DNA of 64,000 nucleotides from Blepharisma stoltei (lineage: Eukaryota; Ciliophora; Heterotrichea; Heterotrichida; Blepharismidae): NCBI GenBank assembly GCA_914767885.1, contig CAJZBQ010000037.1:62001-126000 (forward strand), read 5' to 3'. Positions 30,920 to 42,260 of the stretch are shown piece after piece. Position 1 is the first letter of the stretch, and every line of letters starts with the position of its first letter. The position numbers and the translations under genes are program-made. Under the pieces are notes generated by a model. The model did not search any database, was not told the origin of the DNA, and saw nothing but the letters and a program-made list of their open reading frames with translations.

Positions 30920-33533
30920 ATGTCTAAGCGATTTCTTCTTTGCTTTATCGTAGCTTTTATGCAGCTTCATGCTGCTGAAGTCGCTGATTCGAACGTTCCT
31001 CTTGCTAAAATCAGTGATAAGTTTAACTTTACGTTGACATCTGACTATGTGGCTAATGAAGACCCTCCTCCAGAAAATATACCTGTGATGAGAGAGCCTC
31101 AAGGAGCAAGGTATGAAAGAGCTCTTTCGGCCACTCCCTGCTCTCCTGGGAATTATGACAACTCAGGTACTTGCTCCCCTTGTGGGACAATGTGCGCTTA
31201 TTGTGATGACAATGGAAACTGTTTAGGCTGCCAAAACAACTATACAATGAAAATCAGCTCAAATAAAAAGGGCTGCGAGTGTAAAGATGCTACTGCTACA
31301 GCTGGAACCTGCGTTTGTCCACAAGATAATCCTTGGTTTGATGGATCGACTTGCCAAACTTGTGAATCAGGCAGTTATTATGGAAGCTCTGGATGCATTG
31401 CTTGCTCAATATCAGGGTCTATTAGAGTTAAATCAATAATCAAAGCCAAGAAAAGTCCAAGCTGCTGTCCTGACGGCAAATATTTAGATAGCTCAACTTC
31501 AAAATGTTCAACTTGTGATACAAACTGTGAGCTTTGTGAAGATGGAACTGCTGGCCGTTGTGATAAATGCATTAATAAATTAAGGTTGGTGTCACAGGTT
31601 AAAATAAAGAAAACTTCTTGCTGTGGCGATGGACAATTTAGAAGTAGCGATGTTAGTCCATGTAAAGATTGCCCTGATAAAAATTGCAAAAACTGTGAAG
31701 ACAGTGGAAGTGGGGATAATTGTCTCCAATGCAAAAAGAAATTATCCTTCAAGAATGTACTTGGAATTAAAAAAACGTCTTGCTGTGACGAAGGATATTA
31801 TGTTAGTAGTGATCAGACTTCATGTGCACTCTGCGATGATAGTGTGAATTGCAAATATTGTGAAGACAGCGGAAAAGGGGAGACTTGCATCCAATGCTCT
31901 AATCTCTTAACGATAGCTGCCAAGCTGAGATTAAAGAAAACAACTTGCTGTCTTGATGGATATTTCATTAGCAGCACTACCACTGAATGCTCAAAATGCC
32001 CTGATGATAAATGCAAGCTCTGTGAAGATAATGGAAGTGGGGATACTTGCATTCAATGCTCCAAAATTTTAACTGTTACAGATACTTTGAGAATAAAGAA
32101 AACATCATGCTGTAGCGTTGGAAACTTTGTTAGTGACAAGCATTCTTCATGCATCGCCTGTAAAGACTCAAACTGCCAATACTGTGAGGATAGTGGAGAC
32201 GGAGAAAATTGTCTTCAGTGCCCAAAGACATTTTCTTTTACAGATAAACTTCAAATAAAGAAAACTTCATGCTGTCAAGAAGGAAAATTTGTAAGCAGTG
32301 ATCAGCCTTCTTGTGGAGACTGCTTTAACTTAAATTGCAAATACTGTGAAGACAGTGGAAGTGGAAAAAATTGTCTCCAATGCAAAAAGAAATTATCCTT
32401 CAAGAATGTACTTGGAATTAAAAAAACGTCTTGCTGTGACGAAGGATATTATGTTAGTAGTGATCAGACTACATGTGCACTCTGCGATGATAGTGTGAAT
32501 TGCAAATATTGTGAAGACAGCGGAAAAGGGGAGACTTGCATCCAATGCTCTCATCTCTTAACGATGACTGCCAAACTGAGATTAAAGAAAACAACTTGCT
32601 GTCTTGATGGGTATTTCATTAGCAGCACTACCACTGAATGCTCAAAATGCCCTGATGATAAGTGCAAGCTCTGTGAGGACAAAGAAAGTGGCTCAAGTTG
32701 TCTTCAATGCTTAAAGACCTTATCCTTCACAGATACACTTCAAGTAAAGAAAACTTCATGCTGTCAAGAAGGAAAATTTGTAAGCAGTGATCAACCAACT
32801 TGTGGAGACTGCTTTAACTTAAATTGCAAATACTGTGAAGACAGTGGAAGTGGAAAAAATTGTCTCCAATGCAAAAAGAAATTATCCTTCAAGAATGTAC
32901 TTGGAATTAAAAAAACGTCTTGCTGTGACGAAGGATATTATGTTAGTAGTGATCAGACTACATGTGCACTCTGCGATGATAGTGTGAATTGCAAATATTG
33001 TGAAGACAGCGGAAAAGGGGAGACTTGCATCCAATGCTCTAATCTCTTAACGATGACTGCCAAACTGAGATTAAAGAAAACAACTTGCTGTCTTGATGGG
33101 TATTTCATTAGCAGCACTACCACTGAATGCTCAAAATGCCCTGATGATAAGTGCAAGCTCTGTGAGGACAAAGAAAGTGGCTCAAGTTGTCTCCAATGCC
33201 ATAAAACTTTATCTATTTCAGATACTTTGAATGTTAAGAAAACCACTTGTTGCGAAGAAGGAAAATTTGTTAGCTCTTCTCATTTACAATGCAAAGACTG
33301 TGCTGATTCAAATTGCAAACACTGTGAAGACAGCGGAGACGGTACAGTTTGTAAACAATGCAAAAAGAAATTAAGCTTTACAGATACTTTGGAGATAAAG
33401 AAAACATCATGCTGTCAGGAAGGAAAATTCGTTAGCAGTACTCACACTGCATGCACAACTTGTGATAGCCTGAATTGCAAGTACTGCGAAGATAGTGGAG
33501 ACGGGCAAAAATGTCTTCAATGCTATAATCTCT
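30920..33533 (+). CDS. Gene 2 piece 1: signal peptide and KKTSCC-type Cys modules
   Basis: The start is ATG at 30920, chosen because residues 1-19 (MSKRFLLCFIVAFMQLHAA) form a standard signal peptide and nothing coding lies upstream. A short linker follows (…PPPENIPVMREPQG). Then come Cys modules, the first three of the CxxCxxxCxxC type and afterwards repeats of about 54 residues with the core CEDSGxGxxCLQCKKxLSFxxxLxIKKTSCC. These modules differ from the main array and occur only at the N terminus. It ends …CYNLL at an IES. Confidence 0.87.
32281..33258 (+). repeat. 489 bp near-identical tandem coding repeat
   Basis: AAATTGCAAATACTGTGAAG recurs at 32334 and 32823, 489 bp apart. The two 163-residue units (CQEGKFVSSDQP…CEDKESGSSC) differ at only a few bases. 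A related, more diverged unit lies just upstream. This indicates recent internal duplication in the N-terminal module array. Confidence 0.85.
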
Positions 33534-33870
33534 TACTCCCTCCGTGAGCGAACAAAGCCATTAGAAAAATCCCTATTTTTTACCCAAAATATCCACTTCT
33601 GTGAGTGAACAAAAATGTTTTTTAATATAAAAATTTTTTATGATAATTATTATAACGAGATCTCTAGCAAATTTTGATTAATTTTAAATAGCTTGCATTT
33701 TAAATATAAATTCGCAAATTAAATTAACTTTGCTTCTCACTTTTTACAATTGTATTTTTTTGATTTTAAAAAAAATTACTATAAAATCTATACATAAACT
33801 TTTTAAAAAAAAATTAACCCCTCCATGAGCGAACAAAATTTTTTTTGTTCGCTCACGGAGGAAAGGGAGT
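33534..33870. mobile_element. MITE-like IES, TA-bounded
   Basis: 337 bp, TACTCCCTCCGTGAGCGAAC…GTTCGCTCACGGAGGAAAGGGAGT then TA. The right end is itself a hairpin (GTGAGCGAACAAAA / TTTTGTTCGCTCAC). Removal restores AAT CTC TTA AGC TTT AGC (NLLSFSS), in register with KKLSFTDTL-type modules. ATGs inside it, such as 33825, are not gene starts. Confidence 0.88.
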
Positions 33871-34359
33871 TAAGCTTTAGCAGCATCCTCAAAATAAAGA
33901 AAACGACTTGCTGCCCAGATGGACAATATGTTAGTAGCACTCAAACAACCTGCAAGCCATGTGATGACGATAAGTGCAGCATTTGTGAAGATAGTGGATC
34001 TGGCACAACTTGTCTTAAATGTTCTGGCATCTTAACTATTTCTGGCACTTTGAAAATAAAGAAAACGACTTGCTGTGAAGATGGGAAATTTGTTAGCGGC
34101 ACTAATCCTACATGCACTAACTGCTTTGACAGCAACTGCAATATCTGTGAAGATAGCGGGGAAGGAAAAGTTTGTCTTGACTGTGCTAAAAAGCTTAAAT
34201 TTACAGACACCCTCAATATCAAAAAGACCACATGCTGCTCTTTAACTACTTACCGAAATGGCGATAATTGTGATCCTTGCCCTAGCAAATGTGATGCCTG
34301 TGGAGATGTGACCGGTGAATGTATAACATGTTCAGACAAAATCAGGTTCACTGGCACCT
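33871..34359 (+). CDS. Gene 2 piece 2: KKTTCC-type Cys modules
   Basis: 163 codons: SFSSILKIKKTTCCPDGQYVSSTQ and three further modules, ending with CDPCPSKCDACGDVTGECITC and IRFTGT. It forms the transition from the N-terminal module type to the main type. The phase equals piece 1 after removal of 337 bp. Confidence 0.85.
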
Positions 34360-34671
34360 TAATCCACCCTTCTCCCCTTGAGCGAACAAAAAATCTTGTT
34401 AGCTAAAACGAAGGAGGCTAAATTTATCTTTAAGAATTAATATTTTAAATTTTAGAATAATTTTTTCTATCGAAATAAAAAATCCTAATTTGCAAATTAA
34501 AGCCAATTTTAAAATTTATAATAGATATTTATTATAATAATAATAATTTATATAACACAATAATATTATAAAAAGATTTTATATAAAAGCAATTTCTATT
34601 CGCTAACGGATGTGATTTTTAACCAAAATAGGGATTTTCCAATGGGTATGTTCACTTAAAGTGGGGGGAGT
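34360..34671. mobile_element. MITE-like IES, TA-bounded, decayed ends
   Basis: 312 bp, TAATCCACCCTTCTCCCC TTGAGCGAACAAAA at the left and …TTCACTTAAAGTGGGGGGAGT then TA at the right. Excision gives ACC TTA GTG AAT CCA TCA TCG TGC TGT (TLVNPSSCC), matching the LIDPASCC modules. The terminal GTGAGCGAAC motif is mutated on both sides compared with the copy at 60972. Confidence 0.85.
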
Positions 34672-35768
34672 TAGTGAATCCATCATCGTGCTGTGAAGAT
34701 GGAACTTATTACAGCGCTGGCTCTTGTGTGGCCTGTGACGAAACTTGTGCTACTTGCGATAAAGATACTGGAAAATGCCTTACTTGTCTGGATAAGATGA
34801 AAAGAGACTCAGATAGCAATGATATGAAATGCAAGTGTATAGGTGACCAAATTCAGACGGGGAAAGTCTGCTCATGCCCAACTGGGGAGTTTTTCAATGG
34901 GCAAGTATGCTCAGTCTGTGGCCATTTCTGCGACACCTGCACTTTGGATAGCGTCACTTGCGAAACTTGTGTTGATCAATCAAGAATGATGTTGAATCCC
35001 GATAAGCCTGCTGAATGCAAGTGTAAAGGAGATAATCAACAAGAAAAAGCAAATGGATCCGGCTGTATCTGTAAAACCCCAGACACTTATTTCAATAATG
35101 GTGACTGTACTCCTTGTGACGTAAACTGTTTAATTTGTAATGATGCTGGCGGATGCACAAGCTGCACTAAAAAGGTATCATTCCAAGGCTCCTTGATAGA
35201 CCCTGCTTCATGCTGCAGTACAGGGACATTTTATGATAAAACTACTTCTGCTTGCATTTCTTGCAAAGATAATTGCGCTACTTGTAATGTGCACACTGGA
35301 GTGTGCGATACCTGTAAAGACGATTTTACAATGGAGAAAAACCCAGATGATGATAAAACATGTAGATGTAAATCAACTATGACTTGGGATGGGACTGCTT
35401 GCAAGTGTCCAGGCACTGGAGAAAAATGGTCTGGAACTGCATGTATAACCTGTGGCCACTTTTGTTCTACTTGTAATGCAGACGGTACAGTTTGTAGTGC
35501 TTGCACTGATCTTTCAAGAATGATGCTGAATCCCGCTAAGCCAGCTGAATGCATGTGTAAAGGAAATAATCAACAAGAAAATGGAGCCGGCTGTACCTGT
35601 AAAACCCAAGACACCTATTTCAACAATGGCGACTGTATTTCTTGCGGCGCAAACTGCTTAATTTGTGATGATGCTGGAGATTGCACGTCTTGTGTGAAAA
35701 ATATAGCGATGACAGATATTTTAACTGATCCAGCTTTATGCTGCGTATCAGGGACTTATTATGACTCA
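34672..35768 (+). CDS. Gene 2 piece 3: mixed Cys-rich modules
   Basis: About 366 codons: CCEDGTYYSAGSCVACDETCATC, then modules with SRMMLNPDKPAECKCKGDNQQE repeated twice. It ends GTYYDS inside a 13 bp target duplication. The short frame beyond it (MQ then TGA) belongs to the insert. Confidence 0.85.
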
Positions 35769-35929
35769 ATGCAATGAGACGATTAAAGTGATTCAGCATG
35801 GAGGGATATCAAAGCCTCACTTTTATTTCTAATCGACGGGATTCACAATCTTGAATGAGGAATTCACAAAATAGCCAGGCATCCTTCACTGTGCTGACCT
35901 CTTTTCAAACTCGACCTTGTGTGGGTGTC

Positions 35930-36285
35930 AAACCTGGCTGGCTCTATCAGGCTCTATGGCTCTATCTGGCAGTAAGGCTCTACCTGGCAGTCTGGCAGCC
36001 TGGCAGTCCGGCTCTATTGGCTCTATCGGCTCTACCAGGCTCTACTGGGTCTACTGGAAGTCTGGCAGTATGGCACTACTGGCTCTACTGGGTCTATATG
36101 GCAGTCTAACTCTACCGGCTCTACTGGCTCTAACTGGGCCTATATGGCAGTCTGACTCTACCGGCTCTACTGGCTCTACTGGATCTATATGGCAGTCTGG
36201 CTCTACCTGGGCAGTCTGGCAGTCTGGCAGTCTGGCTCTACCTGGGTCTACTGGCTCTACTTGGCAGTAAGGCTCTACTCATTAA
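35930..36285 (+). repeat. Minisatellite arm, GGCTCTACTGG/CTGGCAGT units
   Basis: Irregular tandem array of roughly 10 bp units, GGCTCTAYTG and CTGGCAGTCTGG. Translations are repetitive and meaningless (GSTGSTGSIWQSG). It is inverted relative to the array at 37420-37770. Confidence 0.85.
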
Positions 36286-36559
36286 ATTCCAATCATGCTT
36301 TATAATTTAGATATCTTTTATAGGCCATTTGCTCAGATAAAAATAAGGTGCAGCCAGCTAGGACTCTTCACTAATTGCAAATACTATTATGTTAAAATTA
36401 AAAAATTAGTTCTGCTATAATTTTTTTTATAACTATAGATAAATCATAAAACAATTCTAATATAAAATTTTAACTCTTATGACTGAATCTTATTATCTTA
36501 TTCGATAGACGGGCTCATGCCCTTAATTTTAACGCAATCATCAAAGATCCCTTGGGGGA

Positions 36560-37210
36560 TTCACCCGCTTTGCGACCTTCCTTCCGTCCAGTCTCCTCCT
36601 TGCCTCTTGTAAAAGGCTCCAGTGTTGAGTGGGCAGGCTACGGGTTTGTGCAGCCTCCTGAGGCTGTGGAATATGAGGTTGGCATTCTGAAATCCCAAAA
36701 AATGGAATTTCTGGTAGACTGTCGGCAAAAGGGTTAAATCCAGGTCCTGGGACGTAACGCCCAGTTTCACGCTAGGCAGTTGCCCGATTGGTCTAGAAAT
36801 TATCTGTAAATCTTGCTGGACTTGCCCTTTCCAAATCTGAACCCTCCTTTACTTCAAGATAAGAACCAGTCTCGAAGTTGGACTTGGGCTAGTCTTTGCC
36901 TCCTGCAGAATTGGTTACCTAGCATTGCCGTCCATGGGTTTTTGCGGCCTCCTGAGGCTGAGAGAATACGAAATTGGCATTCCGAAATCCCAAAAAATGG
37001 AATTTCTGGTAGCCTTTCGGCAAAAGGGTGAAGTCCAGATCTTGGGACGTAACGCCCAGTTTCACGCTAGGCAGTTGCCAGATTGGTCTAGGTATTACCT
37101 GTAGACCTTGCTGGGTTGCTCTTTCCAAATCTGAGCCCGCCTTACCTTCGAGGTAAAAACCAGTCTCGAAGTTGGACTTGGGCTAGTCTCTGCCTCCTGC
37201 AGAATTGATT
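36560..37210. repeat. Two tandem copies of a ~305 bp GC-rich unit
   Basis: GCCTCCTGAGGCTG begins near 36651 and again near 36947. Both are followed by AAATCCCAAAAAATGGAATT, GGGACGTAACGCCCAGTTTC and ACCAGTCTCGAAGTTGGACT. On the reverse strand the unit is related to the element at 48708-49261. Confidence 0.8.
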
Positions 37211-37419
37211 ACCATAGCATTACTGTCCTTTTCAAGGCTAGAAAAACCTTGCCGGATATAATTAAAATATGTGTCGAGGATGTATGGCTGTGAGGCCATA
37301 TCTAGACGAAGACGCCATATTTTAATTATGATTTCACTGTTTTCAGTCTATTGCTAATAAATATCTTTAAAATTTTGATTTAAAATGATGGTGTAGTAAA
37401 TAATATTTTGTTTTTGGTA

Positions 37420-37770
37420 GAGCCTTACTGCCAGGTAGAGCCAGTAGACCCAGATAGTCCCAGACTGCCTGACTGCCAGACTGCCAGGTAGAGCCAGTAG
37501 ACCCAGATAGATCCGAACTGCCAGACTGCCAGGCTGCCAGGTAGAGCCATACTGCCAGGTAGAGCCGGTAGAGCTAGTAGAGCCTGACTGCCAGACTGCC
37601 AGGCTGCCAGGTAGACCCAGACTTCCAGACTGCCAGGTAGAGCCATAGAGACAGACTGCCAGGTAGAGCCGGTAGAGCCAGTAGAGCCGAACTGCCAGAC
37701 AGCCATATAGAGCCAGTAGAGCCTTACTGCCTGATAGAGCCAGTAGAGCCAGATAGAGCCAGCCAGGTTT
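37420..37770 (-). repeat. Minisatellite arm, inverted copy
   Basis: The reverse complement of the 35930 array (CCAGTAGAGCC, ACTGCCAG). The flanking TCAAACCTGGCTGGCTCTAT near 35926 is mirrored near 37753-37773. The two arms can therefore pair as a long hairpin around the GC-rich units. Confidence 0.85.
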
Positions 37771-37986
37771 GACCATGTGGGTACTCCCGTAAAGATGCCC
37801 TACCAGGTGTGCAAAGCAGTAAAATCTTATCCTCATTTTATATGGCCAGCTGTATTATCCTGTACAGTAAGCCGTATTTGATATTGTGCATAAAGGTTTT
37901 ACAGGAAATAGAACTATAATAAAATTCGTATAAGAGTTTTCTGAGAGAGCTCATTCTGTGTGCAGCCATTTAATTATTATGACTCA

Positions 37987-40667
37987 GTAAATCTAGTTTG
38001 CATTTCTTGTGAGGAAAATTGTGCTACCTGCGATGCCCACACTGGAGTATGTGATACTTGCAAGGAAACGAAGATGGAGGTGGACCCAACAAATACCAAA
38101 ACTTGCCACTGCATCGGAGACCAAGTATTAGTTGGAGGAGAATGCACATGCGCACAAGGATCTTTTAACGGGCAAAAATGCTCAACTTGCGACACTTTCT
38201 GCAAAACTTGTGATGAAACCGGTAAATGCTTGTCGTGCATTGACAGCGACAGAATGATTTTAAGCACTACCGATAATAAAGTATGCGAATGCAAAGGATT
38301 CAATCAAATACCAACTGAATCCGGCTGCAGCTGTGCTGCAGGCAAATATTTCAGCAATGGCGACTGTGTTTCATGTGATATCACTTGTCCTGACTGTGAC
38401 GCTAACACTGGAAATTGCAAGACTTGCGTTGATCCTTCTCCAAGAATGGCAGTCTCTCAGTCTGACTTAAAGAAATGTCAATGTCTCGGATCACAACAGC
38501 TTGTCTCCAATCAATGCTCTTGCACCTCAGGCTCTTATTATACAGGCAGCACTTGTGAGGCATGTGGTGACAACTGTCAAATCTGTGCCGATCTCTCAGG
38601 ACAATGTAGCTCTTGCAAATCTCCAAGAATGATTTTTGACTCAAATGACTCAAAGAAATGCGTCTGCAAAGCTGGCCAACATCTAGTAGGATCGGACTGT
38701 GTCTGTGATGATGGAACTTATTATGACACAAACAATAAAGTTTGCATACCATGTGAGGCTAGATGTGCCACCTGCTCTGACGATGGAGCTTGCATTACTT
38801 GCAAAGAGGGGAGAAAAATGGATTTAGACTCAAATCAGCCAAAGACTTGCAAATGCAAATCAGATCAAACTACTGGACTTGACTGTTCTTGTGCTACTGG
38901 AAGCTACTTTGATACTTCTATTTCTAATTGCAAACCATGTGAAACCAACTGTTTAGCTTGTTTAGATTTCACTGGCGACTGCACATCTTGCAAAAAGAAT
39001 ATAGATCTGGAAGGAGATCTGATTGACCCAGCAACGTGCTGTGGAACAGGAACTTATTATAGCGATGGAGGCTGTGTGTCCTGCTCAAACAAATGTGCAG
39101 AATGTGACATACATACTGGGAAGTGTACTAAATGCAAGGAGGAAAGCAAAATGATATTTGATGATACTGATGAGAAAAATTGTAAATGCGCGGGTGACCA
39201 ACAGTATGCGTCAGGACAATGTACATGCCCTGACAATCAAGAGTTTAACGGATTAAAATGCTCCAGTTGTGGCACTTTTTGTAAAGTCTGTGCATCTGAT
39301 TCTTTGGTTTGTACAGAATGCATTGATAGCTCAAGAATGCAATTTAGTGCATCAGATAATAAAATCTGTGAGTGTAAAGGATCCAGCCAAATTACAACTG
39401 TGACTGACTGTGCATGTGCTGTTGGAAAATACTTTACAAACAACGACTGCGCTCCATGTGGGTCACTTTGTGCAGCCTGTGCAGATACCACTGGAATTTG
39501 TAGCTCTTGCAAAGATGCCACTATGACAAAAAGTGATGATAGTTTAAGCTGCAAATGTAAACCAGGTCTTCAGCTCGATGATCAAGCAGGTACTTGTAAA
39601 TGCCCTTCAGGATACTACTTCGACAGTAACACCTGCCAGCCTTGCGGAACTCATTGTTCTGTTTGCGACTCAACTAGATGCTCTGTGTGTGATAGCATCA
39701 GCCATCTTATAGTTGATCCATCAAACAGCAACAACTGTATTTGTGAAAGCAGCTATTATTGGATTGTAGCAAATAATGACTGTGAGCAATGCACTGATGG
39801 AACTTACTATGACGGAAGCAAATGCTCTAGCTGTTCCACTAACTGTAAAGCCTGCGATAATTTCACTGGGAAATGCAATACTTGTGTTGGCGGAGATAGA
39901 ATGGAATTTCATCCTACGGATGACAAAGCTTGCAGATGTAAAGGAACTCAAATTCTTAGCGGGCTGACTTGCTCTTGCAGCTCAGGGTCTTATTTTGATA
40001 ACCTTACTTGCTCTCCATGCTCTGACTTATGCGATATCTGCACAGATTTGACTGGAGATTGCACACAATGCAAAGATTTATCTTTAATGACTATCGACCC
40101 ACAAAACATTAAAAACTGCAAATGCAAGCATTTTGACCTAACAGCTGTATCAGGTCAGTGTGTCTGCACTGGAGGCAAACAATGGAATGGATCTGAATGC
40201 TCTATTTGTGGAAACTTCTGTAAAACTTGCGATTTAGGAAACAATGTCTGCACTGCGTGCATAGACAGCACAAGAATGGACCCAGTAAGCAGCAGTGTTA
40301 CTTGTAAATGCAAAGCTGGCTTAATAACCTCAACAGCTGGCTGCAGTTGTGCTGCAGGCTCTTACTATGACAGCTCATCATGCTCTACTTGTGGAGATTT
40401 ATGCACGGATTGTACAGATGTTTCAGGCGATTGTACTGCTTGTAAAGACAGCTCTATGGAATTCGATCCTACTAATAAGAAAATATGTAGATGCAAAGGA
40501 ACTCAACAGTATAGCACCGTGCTAAGTACTTGTACATGCCCAATTGGATATTACGACGGCTCGACTTGTCAAAGCTGCACAACTCTTTGTTTAACTTGTG
40601 ATTCAACTAAGTGTTTAACTTGTCAAAATATTCCCCATCTTGTTGTAGACACCCAAACCCTAACCTT
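37987..40667 (+). CDS. Gene 2 piece 4: Cys-rich repeat region
   Basis: About 893 codons beginning VNLVCISCEENCATCDAHTG. Its modules diverge more from one another than those in the homogenised gene 1 array, so this is probably the older part. It ends …IPHLVVDTQTLTF at the left IES boundary. The ATG at 37960 lies inside the insert and is not used. Confidence 0.85.
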
Positions 40668-40901
40668 TATCTGTGAGTAAGCAAAAAAACACTAAAAATC
40701 CCTATTTTGGGAAAAAAATTAGTAGGAAAATTTGTTTGAATATAACTTTTTTAAATATTATAATAATTAATTTTACTTAATTTAAACAGCTAGCATTTTT
40801 TAAAATATAAATTTGCAAATTTAATGAATTTTTCCTTTTATGAATTGGATGCTAAAAATACTCTAAAATTTTTATATCTAAATTGTAAAAAAAATTAACC
40901 C
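40668..40901. mobile_element. Truncated MITE-like IES
   Basis: About 234 bp with a recognisable left end (CTGTGAGTAAGCAAAAAA…AAAAATCCCTATTTTGGG). The usual right-hand hairpin is missing: it stops at …AATTAACCC before TA. TA at 40668 joined to TA at 40902 is in frame (DTQTLTF-KNCVC). Using TA at 40661 would give the more canonical residues but a -1 shift. Confidence 0.68.
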
Positions 40902-41999
40902 TAAAAATTGCGTCTGCGCTAGCGGCTACAATTGGATTACAGCAAGCGGCAGTTGTGAGCAATGCTCTGTTGGAACTTACTACGATGGCAACAAATGTGC
41001 TAGCTGCTCGGCTATGTGTGCTACTTGCTCTGGGCTGACTGGAACTTGCGATACTTGTAAAGACACCGCTAGGATGGATCTTAGTGGAACCACATGCATT
41101 TGTAAAGGAAATCAAAAGTTAACCGGATCAACATGCTTTTGTGATGCTGGGTATTACTTTGATGGCTCGACATGTGTTAAATGTTCAAACTTATGCAGTG
41201 CTTGCACAGATTATACCGGAGTATGCACAACATGTAAGGATTCGAAAATGACATTCGACATAAACGACAACAAAAACTGTAAATGTATCGGAGATCAGAT
41301 TCTTAGCGGAGAGACTTGCACCTGCCCTAGCAACCAACAATTCAATGGAATTGGTTGCTCTGCTTGCGGCGAATTCTGCAGTACTTGTGATGTTAATGCT
41401 AAAATCTGCAGCACTTGTGTAGATGGAAATAAGATGTCACCTGTGAGTGGTACAGTAACTTGTGCCTGCAAAGGGAATCAACTTAAAACAAATACCGGCT
41501 GCACTTGCCCTTCAGACTATTACTTTGACAGCTCAACTTGCTCGACTTGCGGCGATTTATGTACTACATGCACAGATATATCAGGTGCATGCACTGCCTG
41601 TAAAAGTGATAAAATGGAAGTTAACCCTACTAATCAGAAAGTTTGTAGATGCAAAGGAACTCAACAATATAGCTACACGCTATCCTCCTGCTACTGTCCT
41701 ACTGGATACTTCGATGGCTCGACTTGTCAGAGTTGCACAACTCTTTGCTCGACCTGCGACTCGACTAAGTGTTTAACTTGTCAAGGTATTGCCAACCTTA
41801 TAGTAGACCCTCAAAACCCAACTAACTGTGTCTGTGCGAGCGGCTACAATTGGATTACAGAATTGGGCAAGTGTGATCAATGCTCTGTTGGAACTTACTA
41901 CGATGGCAACAAATGTGCTAACTGCGCTGCTATGTGTGCTACCTGCTCTGGGCTGACTGGTACTTGTAATACTTGCAAAGACACTGCTAGGATGGATCT
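40902..41999 (+). CDS. Gene 2 piece 5: Cys-rich repeat region
   Basis: 366 codons beginning KNCVCASGYNWITASGSCEQ, close to the 1848 bp family of gene 1 (QKVCRCKGTQQYSYTLSSCYC). It ends KDTARMDL at an IES. The frame is open upstream of the ATG at 41014, so that ATG is not a start. Confidence 0.85.
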
Positions 42000-42260
42000 T
42001 ACTCCCACCTCTTTGAGCGAACAAAAAATTTTTATGAAAAACATTATATATAAATGATAATTATTATAACGAAATCTCTATCAAATTCTAATAATTTTAA
42101 ACATCTTGAGTTTTAAAATATAAATTTCTCAAAGTAAATTAATTTTTGCTTCTCTTTTCATATTAGATTTTTTAAAATTTAACATAAATAATTTTTTTAG
42201 AAGACATTAACTTCCTTTCGTGAGTTATCAAAATTTTTTGTTCGCTCACGGAGGGGGAGC
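42000..42260. mobile_element. MITE-like IES, TA-bounded
   Basis: 261 bp, TACTCCCACCTCTTTGAGCG at the left and GTTCGCTCACGGAGGGGGAGC then TA at the right. Excision gives GAT CTT AGT GGA ACC ACA TGC (DLSGTTC), exactly the intact module seen at 41074-41097. Confidence 0.9.

Larger units (their letters stand above)
35769..37986 (-). mobile_element. 2.2 kb composite retroposon-like insert with 13 bp target duplication
   Basis: TTATTATGACTCA occurs at 35756-35768 and 37974-37986. Deleting one copy plus the insert gives GTYYDSVNLVCISC in frame. The right end again carries GCAGCCATT before the repeat. Inside are two inverted minisatellite arms and, between them, two tandem copies of a GC-rich unit (about 305 bp apart). 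On the minus strand that unit matches the insert at 48708 (GACCAATCGGGCAA…CCTAGCG against GACCAATTGGGCAA…CCTAGCG). It looks like a composite built from several retroposon or repeat units. No protein-coding gene inside. Confidence 0.72.

Noticed and set aside
36552-37128. Frames of 60-72 residues in the GC-rich units
   Set aside because: They are not conserved between the two tandem units beyond shared DNA, and no start or domain supports them.
35855-37836. Gly/Ser/Trp-rich frames (GSTGSTGSIWQ) as a silk- or antifreeze-like protein
   Set aside because: They are translations of a 10 bp minisatellite on both strands, within an insert that splits a coding module.
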